The notes beneath the pieces are model-generated. The model did not search any database. It was not told the DNA's origin and saw only the letters and a list, made by a program, of their open reading frames with translations. From contig NZ_JAALGD010000012.1 in assembly GCF_011059135.1 (NCBI RefSeq), positions 89,657 through 153,656 on the forward strand: 64,000 nucleotides of DNA. The letters are read 5' to 3'. Positions 33,432-43,376 of the stretch are shown here, piece after piece. Made by a program: the position numbers and the translations under genes. How positions within the stretch are numbered: position 1 is the stretch's first letter; every line of letters starts with the position of its first letter. This DNA comes from Brevibacillus sp. SYP-B805. GTDB taxonomy: Bacteria > Bacillota > Bacilli > Brevibacillales > Brevibacillaceae.

Positions 33432-34106
33432 TTACCGCTTGGGTGCCAGTCCAAAGTTTTTCACTTCGATACGCTTGGTGGTGTCAAGCTGGATGACGTC
33501 TCCCCAAGCCAATACCACCTTTTGTTGAAACAGCGGCCCGTCATAGACGAACGTATGATATTCCCCCGCTTCCCCCATCGGACAAACCTCCTGCTGCACG
33601 ATCTCCTGCAAAAAGGCTTGATCCACTTCCCTGCCCAGCCACGCTGGCGTCAGCTTGTCGTCCCGCACCCGGATGACCACGGCACGATAGCCGGAATCGA
33701 CAAAGGCCTGCAGCGCCTTCGCTGCATCGTCTTTGTTCATCCAGAGCGGGTAGAGCGGCGCCAGCCCGACGCTTTCCGCCACGGTTGTTCCCCATGCCCG
33801 ATGTTCGTCGAGATACAAGTCCCCGTAGGCAATGGCATCCAGCTGATAACGCTCCTTGAGGTCGCGCAGGGAGCGGACGAAGGCATCCGTATAATCCTCG
33901 TAGCTGCACGCAACGAAGTGGATGGGAATCGACAGCGCCTCCGCCTGCGCTCGGATCAATTCCACCCGTTCTCCATGCCCGAAGGTTCTCCCGGTTTCCG
34001 CCGGAACGGTTGTCAGCAGGCAAACAACCTCTACGCCCTCCTGGACCAGCTTGTGCAGCGCCATGCAGCCGTCCTTGCCCCCGCTCCACGAAAGTGCCGT
34101 ACGCAT
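33432..34106 (-). CDS. Dph6-related ATP pyrophosphatase (diphthine--ammonia ligase family)
   Basis: 224-residue PP-loop ATPase. The PP-loop SWSGGKDGCMAL begins at residue 6, followed by TTVPAETGRTFGHGE, IAYGDLYLDEHRAW, the conserved YPLW and the GEAGEYHTFVYDGPLF stretch typical of the DUF71/MJ0570 family. In eukaryotes and archaea relatives amidate diphthine; bacteria have no diphthamide, so the function here is unknown. ATG start with GGGAGGGGG upstream. Single-gene unit. Confidence 0.85.
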   Translation of the reverse strand: MRTALSWSGGKDGCMALHKLVQEGVEVVCLLTTVPAETGRTFGHGERVELIRAQAEALSIPIHFVACSYEDYTDAFVRSLRDLKERYQLDAIAYGDLYLDEHRAWGTTVAESVGLAPLYPLWMNKDDAAKALQAFVDSGYRAVVIRVRDDKLTPAWLGREVDQAFLQEIVQQEVCPMGEAGEYHTFVYDGPLFQQKVVLAWGDVIQLDTTKRIEVKNFGLAPKR

Positions 34107-34331
34107 GCTCCTCTTCCCCCTCCCGAAAAAAGAGATCACCGCGCTTCCGGTGTCACGCGGTTATCATATCGCGTTTTTCCTGTTTCTCCAAGCGGTCATC
34201 CGGCGCGATTTCCGTCGCCAAGCGAAAGGCTATCTCCCATATATCACATGAATTATTATGTAACATTGCCCCATTCCCCCGAAAATTTGTTAGTCTTATG
34301 ATAATCGAGATAATTGGAGGGGCATAGAGAT

Positions 34332-34544
34332 ATGGATGTTATGATTATGGTCATATTTTACATATTCTGGTTTATTATTACCGGTTACATCACCATTAAT
34401 CCAGTAGGAGCATGGCAGTTGTTCGGAAAGTGGCAAGCGACCCGTTACCCTTCCAAAAAGTACTTTAGGGTGCTTCGCGTATTTGGGTTGATCGGATTCT
34501 TGTTACCGATTCTTTATTTCATGACTCAATTTTTTGAGAAATAA
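34332..34544 (+). CDS. Small membrane protein, DUF6199-like
   Basis: 70 residues with two hydrophobic segments (VMIMVIFYIFWFIITGYITI and VFGLIGFLLPILYFMTQFF) flanking a short basic loop containing NPVGAWQLFGKWQATRYPSKKYF. The NP...W...S..Y.R..R..G arrangement resembles DUF6199/small membrane proteins common in Paenibacillaceae; no function is known. ATG start with GGAGGGG upstream. AT-rich relative to its neighbours. Confidence 0.65.
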   Translation: MDVMIMVIFYIFWFIITGYITINPVGAWQLFGKWQATRYPSKKYFRVLRVFGLIGFLLPILYFMTQFFEK

Positions 34545-34591
34545 CTTTGCCTATCCTCCCTTTCCCGTATGCCCTTTTTCTCAAGAAATAA

Positions 34592-34613
34592 GAAAAACCG
34601 CGTAACCACGCGG
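34592..34613 (-). terminator. Terminator of the tRNA-Arg gene
   Basis: CCGCGTGGTTACGCGG hairpin followed by TTTTTC on the minus strand. Confidence 0.8.
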
Positions 34614-34621
34614 CTTGTGTA

Positions 34622-34698
<77 letters not shown>

Positions 34699-34811
34699 GT
34701 TTTACGCATAAGAAATTGCCCCTTCTCATTATAAGGCACAACGCGAATTTTGCAAATGCCGGGAAGCTGGGAACCATTAAGAAGGCTGGCGATTTCACGG
34801 ATCCATAAATA

Positions 34812-34845
34812 AAAAGGACCGGAGGACACGCCTCCAGCCCCGTTT
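34812..34845 (-). terminator. Terminator of aceBA
   Basis: GGCTGGAGG CGTGT CCTCCGGTCC stem followed by TTTTT on the minus strand, directly after aceA. Confidence 0.8.
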
Positions 34846-34847
34846 GT

Positions 34848-36128
34848 TTACGGATGGACGAACTGCTCTTCTTCGGTGGAACCGGTTAGCGCCGTGGTAG
34901 AGGAGGTTCCCCCCGCAATCACCTGGGCAACCTCGTCAAAATAACCGGTGCCCACCTCCCGCTGATGTCTGGTGGCTGTGTAGCCGTAGGCTTCGCTGGC
35001 AAACTCGGCCTGCTGCAGCTCCGAGTAGGCCGCCATGCCGCGATCCCGGTAGCCGCGGGCCAGCTCAAACATGCTGTGGTTGAGCGTATGGAAGCCGGCC
35101 AGGGTTACGAATTGGAACTTGTAGCCCATGTCGCCCAGCTTGTTCTGGAATTCGGCGATGGTTTCTTCATCCAGCTTTTTCTTCCAGTTGAACGAAGGCG
35201 AGCAGTTGTACGCGAGAAGCTTGCCGGGATATTTCGCATGGATCGCCTCGGCAAAACGCCTGGCCTCCTCCAGATTCGGCTCCGAGGTCTCGCACCAGAT
35301 CAGGTCGGCATACGGCGCGTAGCTCAGCCCGCGGGCGATGGCAGCTTCAAGGCCGCCGCGCATCCGGAAGAAGCCTTCCGTCGTCCGCTCGCCTGTCAGG
35401 AAGGGACGGTCGTTCTCATCGATGTCGCTGGTGATCAGGAATGCTCCGTTGGCATCCGTCCGGGCCACGATGATCGTCGGAACCCCCATCACATCCGCCG
35501 CGAAACGGGCGGCAATCAGGTTGCGGACAGCCGCCTGGGTCGGGATCAGTACCTTGCCGCCCATATGGCCGCATTTTTTCTCGGAAGCGAGCTGATCTTC
35601 AAAATGAACGCCCGCCGCCCCCGCTTCAATCATGGCTTTCATCAGTTCGAATACATTGAGCGGACCGCCGAATCCCGCTTCCGCATCCGCCACAATGGGC
35701 GCGAACCAGTACGTATCCCCACTCCCCTCCGCGGTCTGGATCTGGTCGGCGCGCTGGAGGGCCTGATTGATCCGCTTCACCACATGCGGGACGCTGTTGG
35801 CCGGGTACAGACTCTGGTCCGGGTACATCTGCCCGGCCAGGTTGGCGTCTGCCGCCACCTGCCAGCCGCTCAGATAGATGGCCTTCAAGCCCGCTTTTAC
35901 CTGCTGCACCGCCTGATTCCCGGTCAGTGCGCCCAGCGCCTTGATATGATGTTCCGTATGCAGCAGATGCCACAGACGTTCAGCCCCCAGCTTCGCCAGG
36001 GTATGTTCGATCTGTACGGAACCGCGGAGCCGGATCACGTCCTCCGCCGTATACGGGCGTGTAATGCCGCGAAAGCGCTCGGATTTCCAGAATTCTTCCA
36101 GCTTTCTAATCTCCTCGTGTTTTCCCAT
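34848..36128 (-). CDS. aceA: Isocitrate lyase
   Basis: Splits isocitrate into succinate and glyoxylate, the first step of the glyoxylate bypass. The 426-residue protein has the catalytic loop [12 protein letters not shown] (Cys nucleophile near residue 183), metal and substrate-binding segments [28 protein letters not shown] and [11 protein letters not shown]. The start is the ATG after GAGGATAGG; the longer frame reads into aceB. Second gene of an aceB-aceA operon (31 bp gap), supporting growth on acetate or fatty acids. Confidence 0.97.
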   Translation of the reverse strand: MGKHEEIRKLEEFWKSERFRGITRPYTAEDVIRLRGSVQIEHTLAKLGAERLWHLLHTEHHIKALGALTGNQAVQQVKAGLKAIYLSGWQVAADANLAGQMYPDQSLYPANSVPHVVKRINQALQRADQIQTAEGSGDTYWFAPIVADAEAGFGGPLNVFELMKAMIEAGAAGVHFEDQLASEKKCGHMGGKVLIPTQAAVRNLIAARFAADVMGVPTIIVARTDANGAFLITSDIDENDRPFLTGERTTEGFFRMRGGLEAAIARGLSYAPYADLIWCETSEPNLEEARRFAEAIHAKYPGKLLAYNCSPSFNWKKKLDEETIAEFQNKLGDMGYKFQFVTLAGFHTLNHSMFELARGYRDRGMAAYSELQQAEFASEAYGYTATRHQREVGTGYFDEVAQVIAGGTSSTTALTGSTEEEQFVHP

Positions 36129-36159
36129 CCTATCCTCATTCCTCTCTTCTTCATGATCG

Positions 36160-37770
36160 TTATGGTAAATAGTTGTAACCGGGAATCGTGAGAAACTCTG
36201 TAAAGTCGTCGTCGGTGACAAGCTGCAGGAACAGCTCCGCAGCGGCTTTGTACCTGCCCCTCTGGTAAGCTTCTTCACCCACCTGCTGCTTAATCGCGGC
36301 CAGCTCTTCCCCCAGGAACTGCCGCACCATCTCCAGCGTGATTTTCCGCCCGTCCTGCAGGACCCCTTTCGGATGACGTATCCATTGCCAGATCTGTGCC
36401 CGGGAGATTTCAGCCGTGGCCGCATCCTCCATCAGATGGAAGATCGGCACAGCGCCCGCTCCGCGCAGCCAGGCCTCGATATATTGAATGCCGACGCTGA
36501 TGTTGGTCCGTACCCCCGCTTCGGTGATGGGGCCCTCGGGCACCGCCAGCAGGTCAGCGGCGGTTACCTCCACATCGTCCCGCTTCCGTTCGATCTGGTT
36601 GGGCCTCGGCATCAGGGCGTCAAATACAGACATGGCAACGGGGACAAGGCCGGGATGAGCCACCCATGTGCCATCGTGACCGTCAAAGGCTTCCCGCTCT
36701 TTGTCGGCACGCACTTTCCGCATGGCTTCCTCGTTGGCGACGGGATCGTTCTTCACGGGAATCTGCGCGGCCATCCCGCCGATGGCCGGCGCGTTTCTCC
36801 GGTGGCAGGTTTTGATCGTGAGCAGCGTGTAGGCGCGCATAAACGGCACCGTCATCGTCACCAAGGCCCGGTCAGGCAGGATCACATCGGGATGATGGCG
36901 CAGCTTCTTGATATAGCTGAAAATGTAATCCCAGCGTCCGCAGTTGAGCCCGGCGCTGTGCTGGCGCAGCTCATAGAGGATTTCATCCATCTCAAACGCG
37001 GCAAGAATGGTTTCGATCAGGACGGTCGCTTTGATCGTGCCGGTGGGGATTCCCAGCTCCTCCTGCGCAAACAGGAACACATCGTTCCACAGCCGTGCCT
37101 CCAGATGGCTCTCCAGCTTCGGCAGATAAAAGTATGGGCCCGTACCGTTCCGCAGCAGGTTTTTCGCGTTGTGAAAGAAATAGAGGCCGAAATCAAACAG
37201 GCTGGCGGAGATCGGCTTCCCGTCGATCACAACATGCTTCTCCTCCAGATGCCAGCCCCTTGGCCGGACCAGGAGAGTCGCCGTTTTCTCGTTGAGCGCA
37301 TACCGTTTGCCTTCCGGGCTGGTGTATGCGATCGTCCGGTTGATGGCATCGCGCAGGTTGATCTGTCCCTGTATCGTATTCTCCCATGTGGGAGAGTTGG
37401 CGTCCTCGAAATCGGCCATAAACATTTTGGCGCCGGAATTGAGGGCGTTGATCACCATCTTGCGGTCGCCGGCCGGCCCGGTAATCTCTACCCGCCGGTC
37501 CAACAGATCATGCGGCAGCGGGGCAATCGTCCACTCCGCTTCACGGATATGGGCGGTTTCCGGCAGAAAATCCGGCAGCTTCCCCGCATCCAGCTCCTTT
37601 TGTCTCTCCTGCCTTTTCCTGAGCAGCTCTTCCCGCTGTTTCCCGAACCGTCTTTCCAGCCTGGTGACAAACCCAACCGCTTCCGGAGTAAGGATTCCGG
37701 AATATTCCGACGAGATTGTTCCGAGCACTTCTACGCCAGCCGGGTATTGGCTTGATTTTGTCAGCGTCAC
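36160..37770 (-). CDS. aceB: Malate synthase A
   Basis: Condenses glyoxylate with acetyl-CoA to malate. 536 residues, as usual for form A. Visible motifs: [25 protein letters not shown] (metal site region), [54 protein letters not shown] and the catalytic-base region [17 protein letters not shown] start with GGAGGGG upstream. First gene of the aceBA operon. A TATAAT at 37822-37827 (minus) could be part of its promoter. Confidence 0.97.
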   Translation of the reverse strand: MTLTKSSQYPAGVEVLGTISSEYSGILTPEAVGFVTRLERRFGKQREELLRKRQERQKELDAGKLPDFLPETAHIREAEWTIAPLPHDLLDRRVEITGPAGDRKMVINALNSGAKMFMADFEDANSPTWENTIQGQINLRDAINRTIAYTSPEGKRYALNEKTATLLVRPRGWHLEEKHVVIDGKPISASLFDFGLYFFHNAKNLLRNGTGPYFYLPKLESHLEARLWNDVFLFAQEELGIPTGTIKATVLIETILAAFEMDEILYELRQHSAGLNCGRWDYIFSYIKKLRHHPDVILPDRALVTMTVPFMRAYTLLTIKTCHRRNAPAIGGMAAQIPVKNDPVANEEAMRKVRADKEREAFDGHDGTWVAHPGLVPVAMSVFDALMPRPNQIERKRDDVEVTAADLLAVPEGPITEAGVRTNISVGIQYIEAWLRGAGAVPIFHLMEDAATAEISRAQIWQWIRHPKGVLQDGRKITLEMVRQFLGEELAAIKQQVGEEAYQRGRYKAAAELFLQLVTDDDFTEFLTIPGYNYLP

Positions 37771-37854
37771 GACAGAACCCCTCCGCTCTATTATGTTACA
37801 GATGTAATTTTAACTACGTATTATAGTACAGGATGGTTAAAAAAAATGATCCTC

Positions 37855-38007
37855 CTAGTCAATGGCGCCTCTGCCGCTGCAGTGACTGCAGCTGACCATC
37901 CCATCCCCGTGACAGTGGCTGCATGCCGCACCGCCGGAATCATAGCCGCTCCCGTTGCACTGATGGCATTCCTGCTCTCCATGCCCTTCGCATCTGGTAC
38001 AATCCAT
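37855..38007 (-). CDS. Small protein with four CxxCxGxG zinc motifs
   Basis: A 50-residue frame that I translated directly. It begins MDCTRCEGHGEQECHQCNGSG and carries four CxxCxGxG motifs at residues 3, 14, 29 and 40 (CTRCEGHG, CHQCNGSG, CSHCHGDG, CSHCSGRG), the complete zinc-binding set of the DnaJ central domain without any J or C-terminal domain. ATG start preceded by GGGGGGAGAGG; stop TAG. It is 84 bp upstream of aceB in the same direction. Similar stand-alone mini proteins exist in Bacillales (e.g. TRAP-inhibitor-like AT and YuiA/YhzC-type proteins), but I cannot assign a function. Confidence 0.75.
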   Translation of the reverse strand: MDCTRCEGHGEQECHQCNGSGYDSGGAACSHCHGDGMVSCSHCSGRGAID

Positions 38008-38124
38008 CGCCTCTCCCCCCTCACCAACTGTATTAATACATTGTTATTGTTTGAGTGTTATTATATAACAGACCTTTTCGGCAAGCAATACCAAATTTGA
38101 AAATATATTTGCCAACGTAAATAA

Positions 38125-38223
38125 CCCCGCCAACCTAAGCGAACGCTCCACCCACTCGGCGATCGCTAACGCTTTGCCGAGTGGGGTCCCTTGCTGGTGT
38201 CGGCGGGGGCCCCCAAACTTTCT
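38125..38223. repeat. Nested-hairpin repeat, copy B (long form)
   Basis: Outer arms CCCCGCCAAC / GTCGGCGGGG (one mismatch) enclose AGCGAACGCT and a second 10-bp hairpin CCCACTCGGC / GCCGAGTGGG with loop GATCGCTAACGCTTT. Tail GCCCCCAAACTTTC. Lies downstream of serS in the 5' region of the small zinc protein gene. Confidence 0.85.
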
Positions 38224-38324
38224 TCGTCACTTTATCATTTTCATGATCACTTTCATGAACTTAATCATTCCGATCAGCAAATAGGCCCCCTGCCGTAGCA
38301 GAGAGCCTTGGGTTTTACCATCCG
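38224..38324. other. Intergenic region downstream of serS
   Basis: AT-rich stretch with the TCATGA-containing repeats TTTCATGATCACTTTCATGAA and, nearer serS, an imperfect GGCTCTCTGCTACGGCAGGGGGCC hairpin on the minus strand that may terminate serS. No gene seen. Confidence 0.35.
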
Positions 38325-39608
38325 TTATGCTTGCGGCGCGATCCGTTCCACTCCGCCCATGTACGGGCGCAGCACCTGCGGAATCACAACGGAGCCGTCC
38401 GCCTGCTGATAATTTTCCAGAATCGCCGCCACCGTACGTCCAATGGCCAATCCGGAGCCGTTCAGGGTGTGGACGAATTCCGGTTTGGACTTGGCATCGC
38501 GGCGGAAACGGATATTGGCCCGACGCGCCTGGAAGTCTTCAAAATTGGAGCAGGACGAGATTTCGCGATACGTGTTGTAACTGGGGATCCATACTTCCAG
38601 GTCGTATTTCTTGGCGGCCGTAAACCCGAGATCCCCGGTGCACATGCTCAATACCCGGTACGGCAGCTCCAGCAGCTGCAGCACCTTTTCCGCATCCCCC
38701 ACCAGTTTCTCCAGTTCCGCATAGGAATCTTCCGGCTTGACGAACTTCACCAGCTCCACCTTGTTGAACTGATGCTGACGGATCAAGCCGCGCGTATCCC
38801 GGCCGGCAGACCCGGCCTCGGAACGGAAGCATGCGCTGTATGCCGCATAATAGCGGGGCAGGTCGTCCGCATTCAGGATTTCATCCCGGTGAATGTTGGT
38901 AACCGGCACTTCCGCCGTCGGAATCAAGAAATAGTCGACGCCTTCCACCTTGAACGCGTCTTCCTCAAACTTGGGCAGCTGCCCCGTCCCTGTCATGCTG
39001 GTGCGGTTCACCATGTATGGAGGCAGGATCTCTTCATACCCGTGCTGTTCCGTATGCAGATCCAGCATGAAGTTCATCAATGCCCGTTCCAGACGGGCGC
39101 CGAGGCCTTTGTAGAAGACAAAACGGCTGCCGGTCACCTTGGCCGCCGCCTCGAAATCAAGGATTCCGAGCGTCTGGGCCACCTCCCAGTGCGGCTTGGC
39201 TTCAAAATCGAACGAATGGGGCTCACCCCAGGTGCGCACCGTCACGTTATCCTCTTCCGAAATCCCGATCGGCGTGCTTTCATGCGGCAGATTGGGCAGT
39301 GCGAGCAGGATCTGTTCCAGCTGTTCATCCAACTGGCGAAGCTCTTCGTCCAGCACCTTGATCCGGTCGCTTACTTCCTTCATCTCCGCGATCAGATGGT
39401 CGGCATTTTCCTTGTTCCGCTTCAGGATCGCTACCTGTTCGGAAACGGTGTTCCGCTTGTTTTTCAGGCTTTCCGCTTCCTGGATCACCTGCCGGCGTCT
39501 CTCATCCACTTCGGCAAACTGATCCAAAGCCGAGATGTCTTCATTCCGGTGCGCCAGACGTTTTCTGACACCTTCCAGATCGTTGCGCAGCACTTTCACA
39601 TCTAACAT
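38325..39608 (-). CDS. serS: Serine--tRNA ligase
   Basis: Class II aminoacyl-tRNA synthetase, 427 residues. The N-terminal long antiparallel coiled coil (residues about 28-100, rich in [22 protein letters not shown]) binds the long arm of tRNA-Ser; motif 2 ([21 protein letters not shown]) and motif 3 ([19 protein letters not shown]) form the active site. ATG start with GGAGG eight bases upstream. Expression is controlled by a Ser T-box. The window also holds a tRNA-Ser gene. In B. subtilis serS also follows pdxST; here a pyruvate-oxidase gene intervenes. Confidence 0.97.
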   Translation of the reverse strand: MLDVKVLRNDLEGVRKRLAHRNEDISALDQFAEVDERRRQVIQEAESLKNKRNTVSEQVAILKRNKENADHLIAEMKEVSDRIKVLDEELRQLDEQLEQILLALPNLPHESTPIGISEEDNVTVRTWGEPHSFDFEAKPHWEVAQTLGILDFEAAAKVTGSRFVFYKGLGARLERALMNFMLDLHTEQHGYEEILPPYMVNRTSMTGTGQLPKFEEDAFKVEGVDYFLIPTAEVPVTNIHRDEILNADDLPRYYAAYSACFRSEAGSAGRDTRGLIRQHQFNKVELVKFVKPEDSYAELEKLVGDAEKVLQLLELPYRVLSMCTGDLGFTAAKKYDLEVWIPSYNTYREISSCSNFEDFQARRANIRFRRDAKSKPEFVHTLNGSGLAIGRTVAAILENYQQADGSVVIPQVLRPYMGGVERIAPQA

Positions 39609-39945
39609 GGCATCTTCCTCCTTCAAGAAACCCACCCGACGACCGTTGACGCGCGCGTCGTACGGGGTACAGTTCCAAAATAAAAACACCCATCCCTCTG
39701 GTCAAGGGACGAGTGTATAACCCGCGTTGCCACCCTTCTTGGCAAATCGTCGAAAACAACGACTGACGACCTGCCCTCTTTCACGTGATAACGGCACGTT
39801 TCCGGGCGAAGTTGTTTCCCCCGCCGCTCCGAGATGGATTCTTCCGCATGCCGGATCGGTTCGCACCAGTCCACCGACTCTCTTGACCAAGCCAATGCAG
39901 AGTACTTGTTCTCTTCAGCGCTTTTGCGATTATTCCTGCCTCTCT
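39609..39945 (-). promoter_or_regulatory. T-box leader of serS
   Basis: The minus strand has the T-box AAGGGTGGCAACGCGG (39737-39722), followed by the terminator ACACTCGTCCC ... GGGATGGGTGT and TTTTT at about 39718-39683. A probable Ser specifier TCC is found in the stem I region (GAATCCATC, near 39843-39835). The T-box sequence and the downstream gene establish the class; the specifier assignment is inferred. Confidence 0.88.
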
Positions 39946-39948
39946 AGT

Positions 39949-39977
39949 AATGTACTAAATTTCCCATGGAATGTAAA
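39949..39977 (-). promoter_or_regulatory. Sigma-A promoter of serS
   Basis: TTTACA (39977-39972), 17-bp spacer, TACATT (39954-39949) on the minus strand, just upstream of the T-box. Confidence 0.65.
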
Positions 39978-39987
39978 GTAGCGCATC

Positions 39988-41688
39988 CTAGAAGGCGGGA
40001 ACCTCCGCTTTGCCTTCCTCGAAGAGCTCCTTCACCAGATGCTTGGCATAGCCGGCAGCCTGGTTAAAGGTAATCTTGGCCGGCATCGGCGCTTCATTGG
40101 CATCCACTACCACATCGATGATGCAGGGCTTGTTCAGCAGGACGGCCTGCCGCATGGCGGGAAGCAGCTCCTCCGGCTTCTCCACGCGGAAGCCCACGCC
40201 CCCGCAAGCGTCGGCAAAGCGGGCGAAATGCGGGTTGGTCAGATCGGTGGCGTATTCCACATTCCCCATGACCTCCTGCTCGAATTTGATCATGGCGATC
40301 TTGTGATTGTTGAGGACGATGGCTACCAGCGGCAGATCGTACTTCACCGCGGTGACAAAATCGCTCATCGTCATGGCAAAGCCGCCATCCCCGCATACGG
40401 CAAACACCTGTTTATGGGGATAGGCGATTTTGGCGGCGATGGCACCGGGCAGCCCGCATCCCAGTGTCGCCAGCCAACTGGACAGTATCATCTGTTGTTG
40501 GGTCAGCCGCAGGTGGCGGGCCGCCCAAACCGTCACGTTGCCGACATCAACGGAGAGCACCGCATCGCTTGGCATCACCTGCTGCAGCGCCCACATGACG
40601 TGCTGCGGCTTGAGCGGCACCGCCTGATCCTCTTCTTCCCGCTCCATCTTGGCCCACCACTTTTTCATATGCGCCTGACAGCGCTCCAGAAAAGAGCGGT
40701 CCGGACGCGGAGAGATCTCCTGGGCCAGCCAGGCCAGCGTGCGGCCGGCATCACCCGCCAGTCCGACGTGTACCGGGTAGCGTTTGCCGATTTGGGCCGG
40801 ATCGGTGTCGATTTGGATCGTTCTGGCTTCATCCGGCAAAAATCCGGTAAACGGGAACGACGTGCCCACCATGACCAGCGTATCGGCCTCCTGCATCGCT
40901 TCATAGGACGGCCTGGTGCCGATCAGTCCCAGTCCGCCCAGACATAAGGGGTGTTCGTCGGGGATCACTCCTTTTCCCGGCAGGGTCAGCACGATGGGGG
41001 CCGCCAGTTTCTCCGCAAACGCCAGCAGCTGCTCGCGTGCCCCTCTGGCTCCCCGTCCGGCCAGGATCACCGGTTTTTTGGCCTCTTCCAGCACCTGCTT
41101 GGCCCGGATCAGGTCGGCCGTTTGAGGAAGAATCTCCGACTGGACAACAAAGCTGCTTGTGCGGCGGGCTTCCCCTTTCACTTCAAACTTGGGAATATCG
41201 TCGGGAATGGTCAGGACCGCGACCCCTTTTTTGGTATAGGCGGTCCGTATCGCCTGATTGACCACGGCCGGAAGCTGCTCGGCCGACATGATCCGCTGGT
41301 TGTAAACGGCCACATCATCAAACATCCGTTCCAGATTGACTTCCTGAAACGCATCCGTCCCCAGCAGATCGGTCTCCACCTGACCGGTAATCGCCAACAC
41401 CGGCACCTTGTCCAGTTTGGCATCATACAGCCCGTTCAGCAGATGGATTGCGCCCGGACCCGCAATCGCCATGCAAACGCCCAGCTTCCCGGTTAACTTG
41501 GCGTAGGCGGCCGCAGCCAAAGCCCCGGCCTCTTCATGCCGAACCTGGATGAACTTGATCTTGTCCCGTGCCCGGCGCAGCGGTTCGATCAAGGAATTGA
41601 TCGAATCGCCCGGCATCCCGTAAATGTGGTCGACCCCCCACTCGATCAGCAGGTCGACCAGGACTTCGCCAGCCTTCTTTCCAAACAT
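39988..41688 (-). CDS. Thiamine-diphosphate-dependent pyruvate oxidase-like enzyme (YdaP/PoxB type)
   Basis: 566 residues. Pyrimidine-binding domain with catalytic Glu in QVRHEEAGALAAAAYAKLTG (near residue 50), central FAD/nucleotide domain (residues about 185-330) and TPP-binding motif GDGGFAMTMSDFVTAVKYDLPLVAIVLNN near residue 425. Similar to B. subtilis YdaP and to pyruvate:quinone oxidoreductases, which convert pyruvate to acetate and CO2. No C-terminal membrane-binding peptide like PoxB is evident. ATG start with AAAGGGG upstream. Inserted between serS and pdxT compared with B. subtilis. Made acetate could feed aceBA, which is inference. Confidence 0.88.
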   Translation of the reverse strand: MFGKKAGEVLVDLLIEWGVDHIYGMPGDSINSLIEPLRRARDKIKFIQVRHEEAGALAAAAYAKLTGKLGVCMAIAGPGAIHLLNGLYDAKLDKVPVLAITGQVETDLLGTDAFQEVNLERMFDDVAVYNQRIMSAEQLPAVVNQAIRTAYTKKGVAVLTIPDDIPKFEVKGEARRTSSFVVQSEILPQTADLIRAKQVLEEAKKPVILAGRGARGAREQLLAFAEKLAAPIVLTLPGKGVIPDEHPLCLGGLGLIGTRPSYEAMQEADTLVMVGTSFPFTGFLPDEARTIQIDTDPAQIGKRYPVHVGLAGDAGRTLAWLAQEISPRPDRSFLERCQAHMKKWWAKMEREEEDQAVPLKPQHVMWALQQVMPSDAVLSVDVGNVTVWAARHLRLTQQQMILSSWLATLGCGLPGAIAAKIAYPHKQVFAVCGDGGFAMTMSDFVTAVKYDLPLVAIVLNNHKIAMIKFEQEVMGNVEYATDLTNPHFARFADACGGVGFRVEKPEELLPAMRQAVLLNKPCIIDVVVDANEAPMPAKITFNQAAGYAKHLVKELFEEGKAEVPAF

Positions 41689-41737
41689 GCTCGTTACCCC
41701 TTTCCCTGGAACCTTCAGATGTATTCTCTGCAACTAG

Positions 41738-41777
41738 GGAAAAAAGTAAACAGCCGGCACCACAGGTACCGGCTGGA
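41738..41777 (-). terminator. Terminator of the pdxST operon
   Basis: AGCCGGTACC TGT GGTGCCGGCT near-perfect stem on the minus strand, followed by GTTTACTTTTTT. Confidence 0.8.
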
Positions 41778-41790
41778 GTCATGCAAGCGG

Positions 41791-42381
41791 TTATGTCGCA
41801 GCGCGAACGCCGCGGCTTTCCTTTACCATATCGAGAAAATACTTGTGAAAACGGCTGTCTTCCGTCAGTTCCGGGTGGAAAGCGGCGGCGAGATAGTGTC
41901 CTTGGCGCGCAGCCACGATTTTATCGTCAAACTTGGCCAAAACCTCTCCCGTTTCCCCCAACTCCATGATATAGGGGGCGCGAATGAAGACGGCCGTAAA
42001 GTCCGGGGCCACGCCTGCGATCGGCAGCACCGCTTCGAAACTCTCTTTTTGACGTCCAAACGCATTCCGTTCCACTTTCATATCCATCAGGCCGAGGTGA
42101 TAATCCTCCTGGCCGTTGATGCGGTTGGCCAACAGGATGGCACCCGCGCAGGTCCCGAAAACGGGCTTTTTCGCTTCCCCAAAACGGCGAACAGCTTCCA
42201 TAAAGCCGTACTTGTGCATCAGCTTGCTGATCGTGGTGCTTTCCCCGCCGGGGATAATCAAGCCATCCAGGTCTTCCAATTCTTCCACTTTTTTTACCGG
42301 GACCGCCGTAGCCCCCGCCATCTCCAGCAAGCGAAGATGCTCGGCTACCGCACCTTGCAGGGCAAGTACGCCAATTTTCAT
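41791..42381 (-). CDS. pdxT: Pyridoxal 5'-phosphate synthase glutaminase subunit
   Basis: Class I glutamine amidotransferase (196 residues) supplying ammonia to PdxS for PLP synthesis. Catalytic Cys in GTCAGAILLA near residue 78, His/Glu in FHPELTED near the C-terminus, and GLIIPGGESTTI near residue 43. ATG start with AAGGTGAG upstream, 10 bp after pdxS. Confidence 0.97.
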   Translation of the reverse strand: MKIGVLALQGAVAEHLRLLEMAGATAVPVKKVEELEDLDGLIIPGGESTTISKLMHKYGFMEAVRRFGEAKKPVFGTCAGAILLANRINGQEDYHLGLMDMKVERNAFGRQKESFEAVLPIAGVAPDFTAVFIRAPYIMELGETGEVLAKFDDKIVAARQGHYLAAAFHPELTEDSRFHKYFLDMVKESRGVRAAT

Positions 42382-42391
42382 CGCGCTCACC

Positions 42392-43276
42392 TTACCACCC
42401 GCGCTCTTGCATGCGGTCTGCTTCGCGGATTTTGGAGATTTCAATACCGGTCATCGGGGCACCGAGACCCTTGGATACACGGGCGATCAGCTCATAATCC
42501 GTGTAATGGGTGGTTGCTTCCACGATGGCGCGGGCATATTTCTCCGGATTCTCCGATTTGAAGATACCGGAACCGACGAAGACGCCGTCAGCCCCCAGTT
42601 GCATCATCAGGGCCGCATCGGATGGAGTCGCTACCCCGCCTGCGGCGAAGTTGACCACCGGCAGCTTGCCGTTTTTGTGCACATACTCAAGCAGTTCGTA
42701 AGGAGCGCCCAGGTTCTTGGCTTCCGCCATCAATTCATCGTAGGACATGCTTTGCACCTTGCGGATTTGGGCCTGCATCGTGCGCATGTGGCGAACCGCC
42801 TCCACGATGTTGCCGGTGCCCGGCTCCCCTTTGGTACGGATCATGGATGCGCCTTCGCCGATGCGGCGGAGCGCTTCGCCCAGATCGCGCGCACCGCAGA
42901 CGAACGGTACCGTGAAATCTTTTTTGTTGATATGAAACATATCATCGGCAGGAGTAAGAACCTCACTCTCGTCGATGTAATCGACACCCATGGATTCCAG
43001 CACCCGCGCTTCAACGAAGTGACCGATCCGCGCTTTCGCCATCACCGGGATGGAAACCGCCTTTAATACCTCTTCCACAATGCTGAGATCCGCCATACGG
43101 GCTACGCCGCCGGCCGCACGAATGTCGGAAGGAACGCGCTCCAGCGCCATTACGGCAACAGCGCCTGCCGCTTCCGCAATTTTCGCCTGCTCGGCGTTGA
43201 CTACGTCCATGATGACGCCGCCCTTTTGCATTTCAGCCATACCACGTTTTACGCGAGATGTCCCAACCTCTACCAT
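42392..43276 (-). CDS. pdxS: Pyridoxal 5'-phosphate synthase lyase subunit
   Basis: Forms PLP from ribose 5-phosphate, glyceraldehyde 3-phosphate and ammonia. 294-residue (beta/alpha)8 barrel, highly conserved: [30 protein letters not shown] at the N-terminus, catalytic lysines in [19 protein letters not shown] strand and [14 protein letters not shown], and [39 protein letters not shown] for phosphate binding. Operon with pdxT. Confidence 0.98.
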   Translation of the reverse strand: MVEVGTSRVKRGMAEMQKGGVIMDVVNAEQAKIAEAAGAVAVMALERVPSDIRAAGGVARMADLSIVEEVLKAVSIPVMAKARIGHFVEARVLESMGVDYIDESEVLTPADDMFHINKKDFTVPFVCGARDLGEALRRIGEGASMIRTKGEPGTGNIVEAVRHMRTMQAQIRKVQSMSYDELMAEAKNLGAPYELLEYVHKNGKLPVVNFAAGGVATPSDAALMMQLGADGVFVGSGIFKSENPEKYARAIVEATTHYTDYELIARVSKGLGAPMTGIEISKIREADRMQERGW

Positions 43277-43376
43277 TGTTATTGCCCCCTATGTCGGATA
43301 AAAGAATCTGTTCCGTACTTCATTTCATTGTAAATCAATCGATCTCTTTATGGCAACCAAATTACTAGGAATTCGG

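Noticed and set aside
37846..38100. Plus-strand frame of 84 codons between aceB and serS
   Set aside because: It is opposite the four-CxxCxGxG mini-protein, whose motif regularity and ribosome binding site make the minus-strand frame the real gene.
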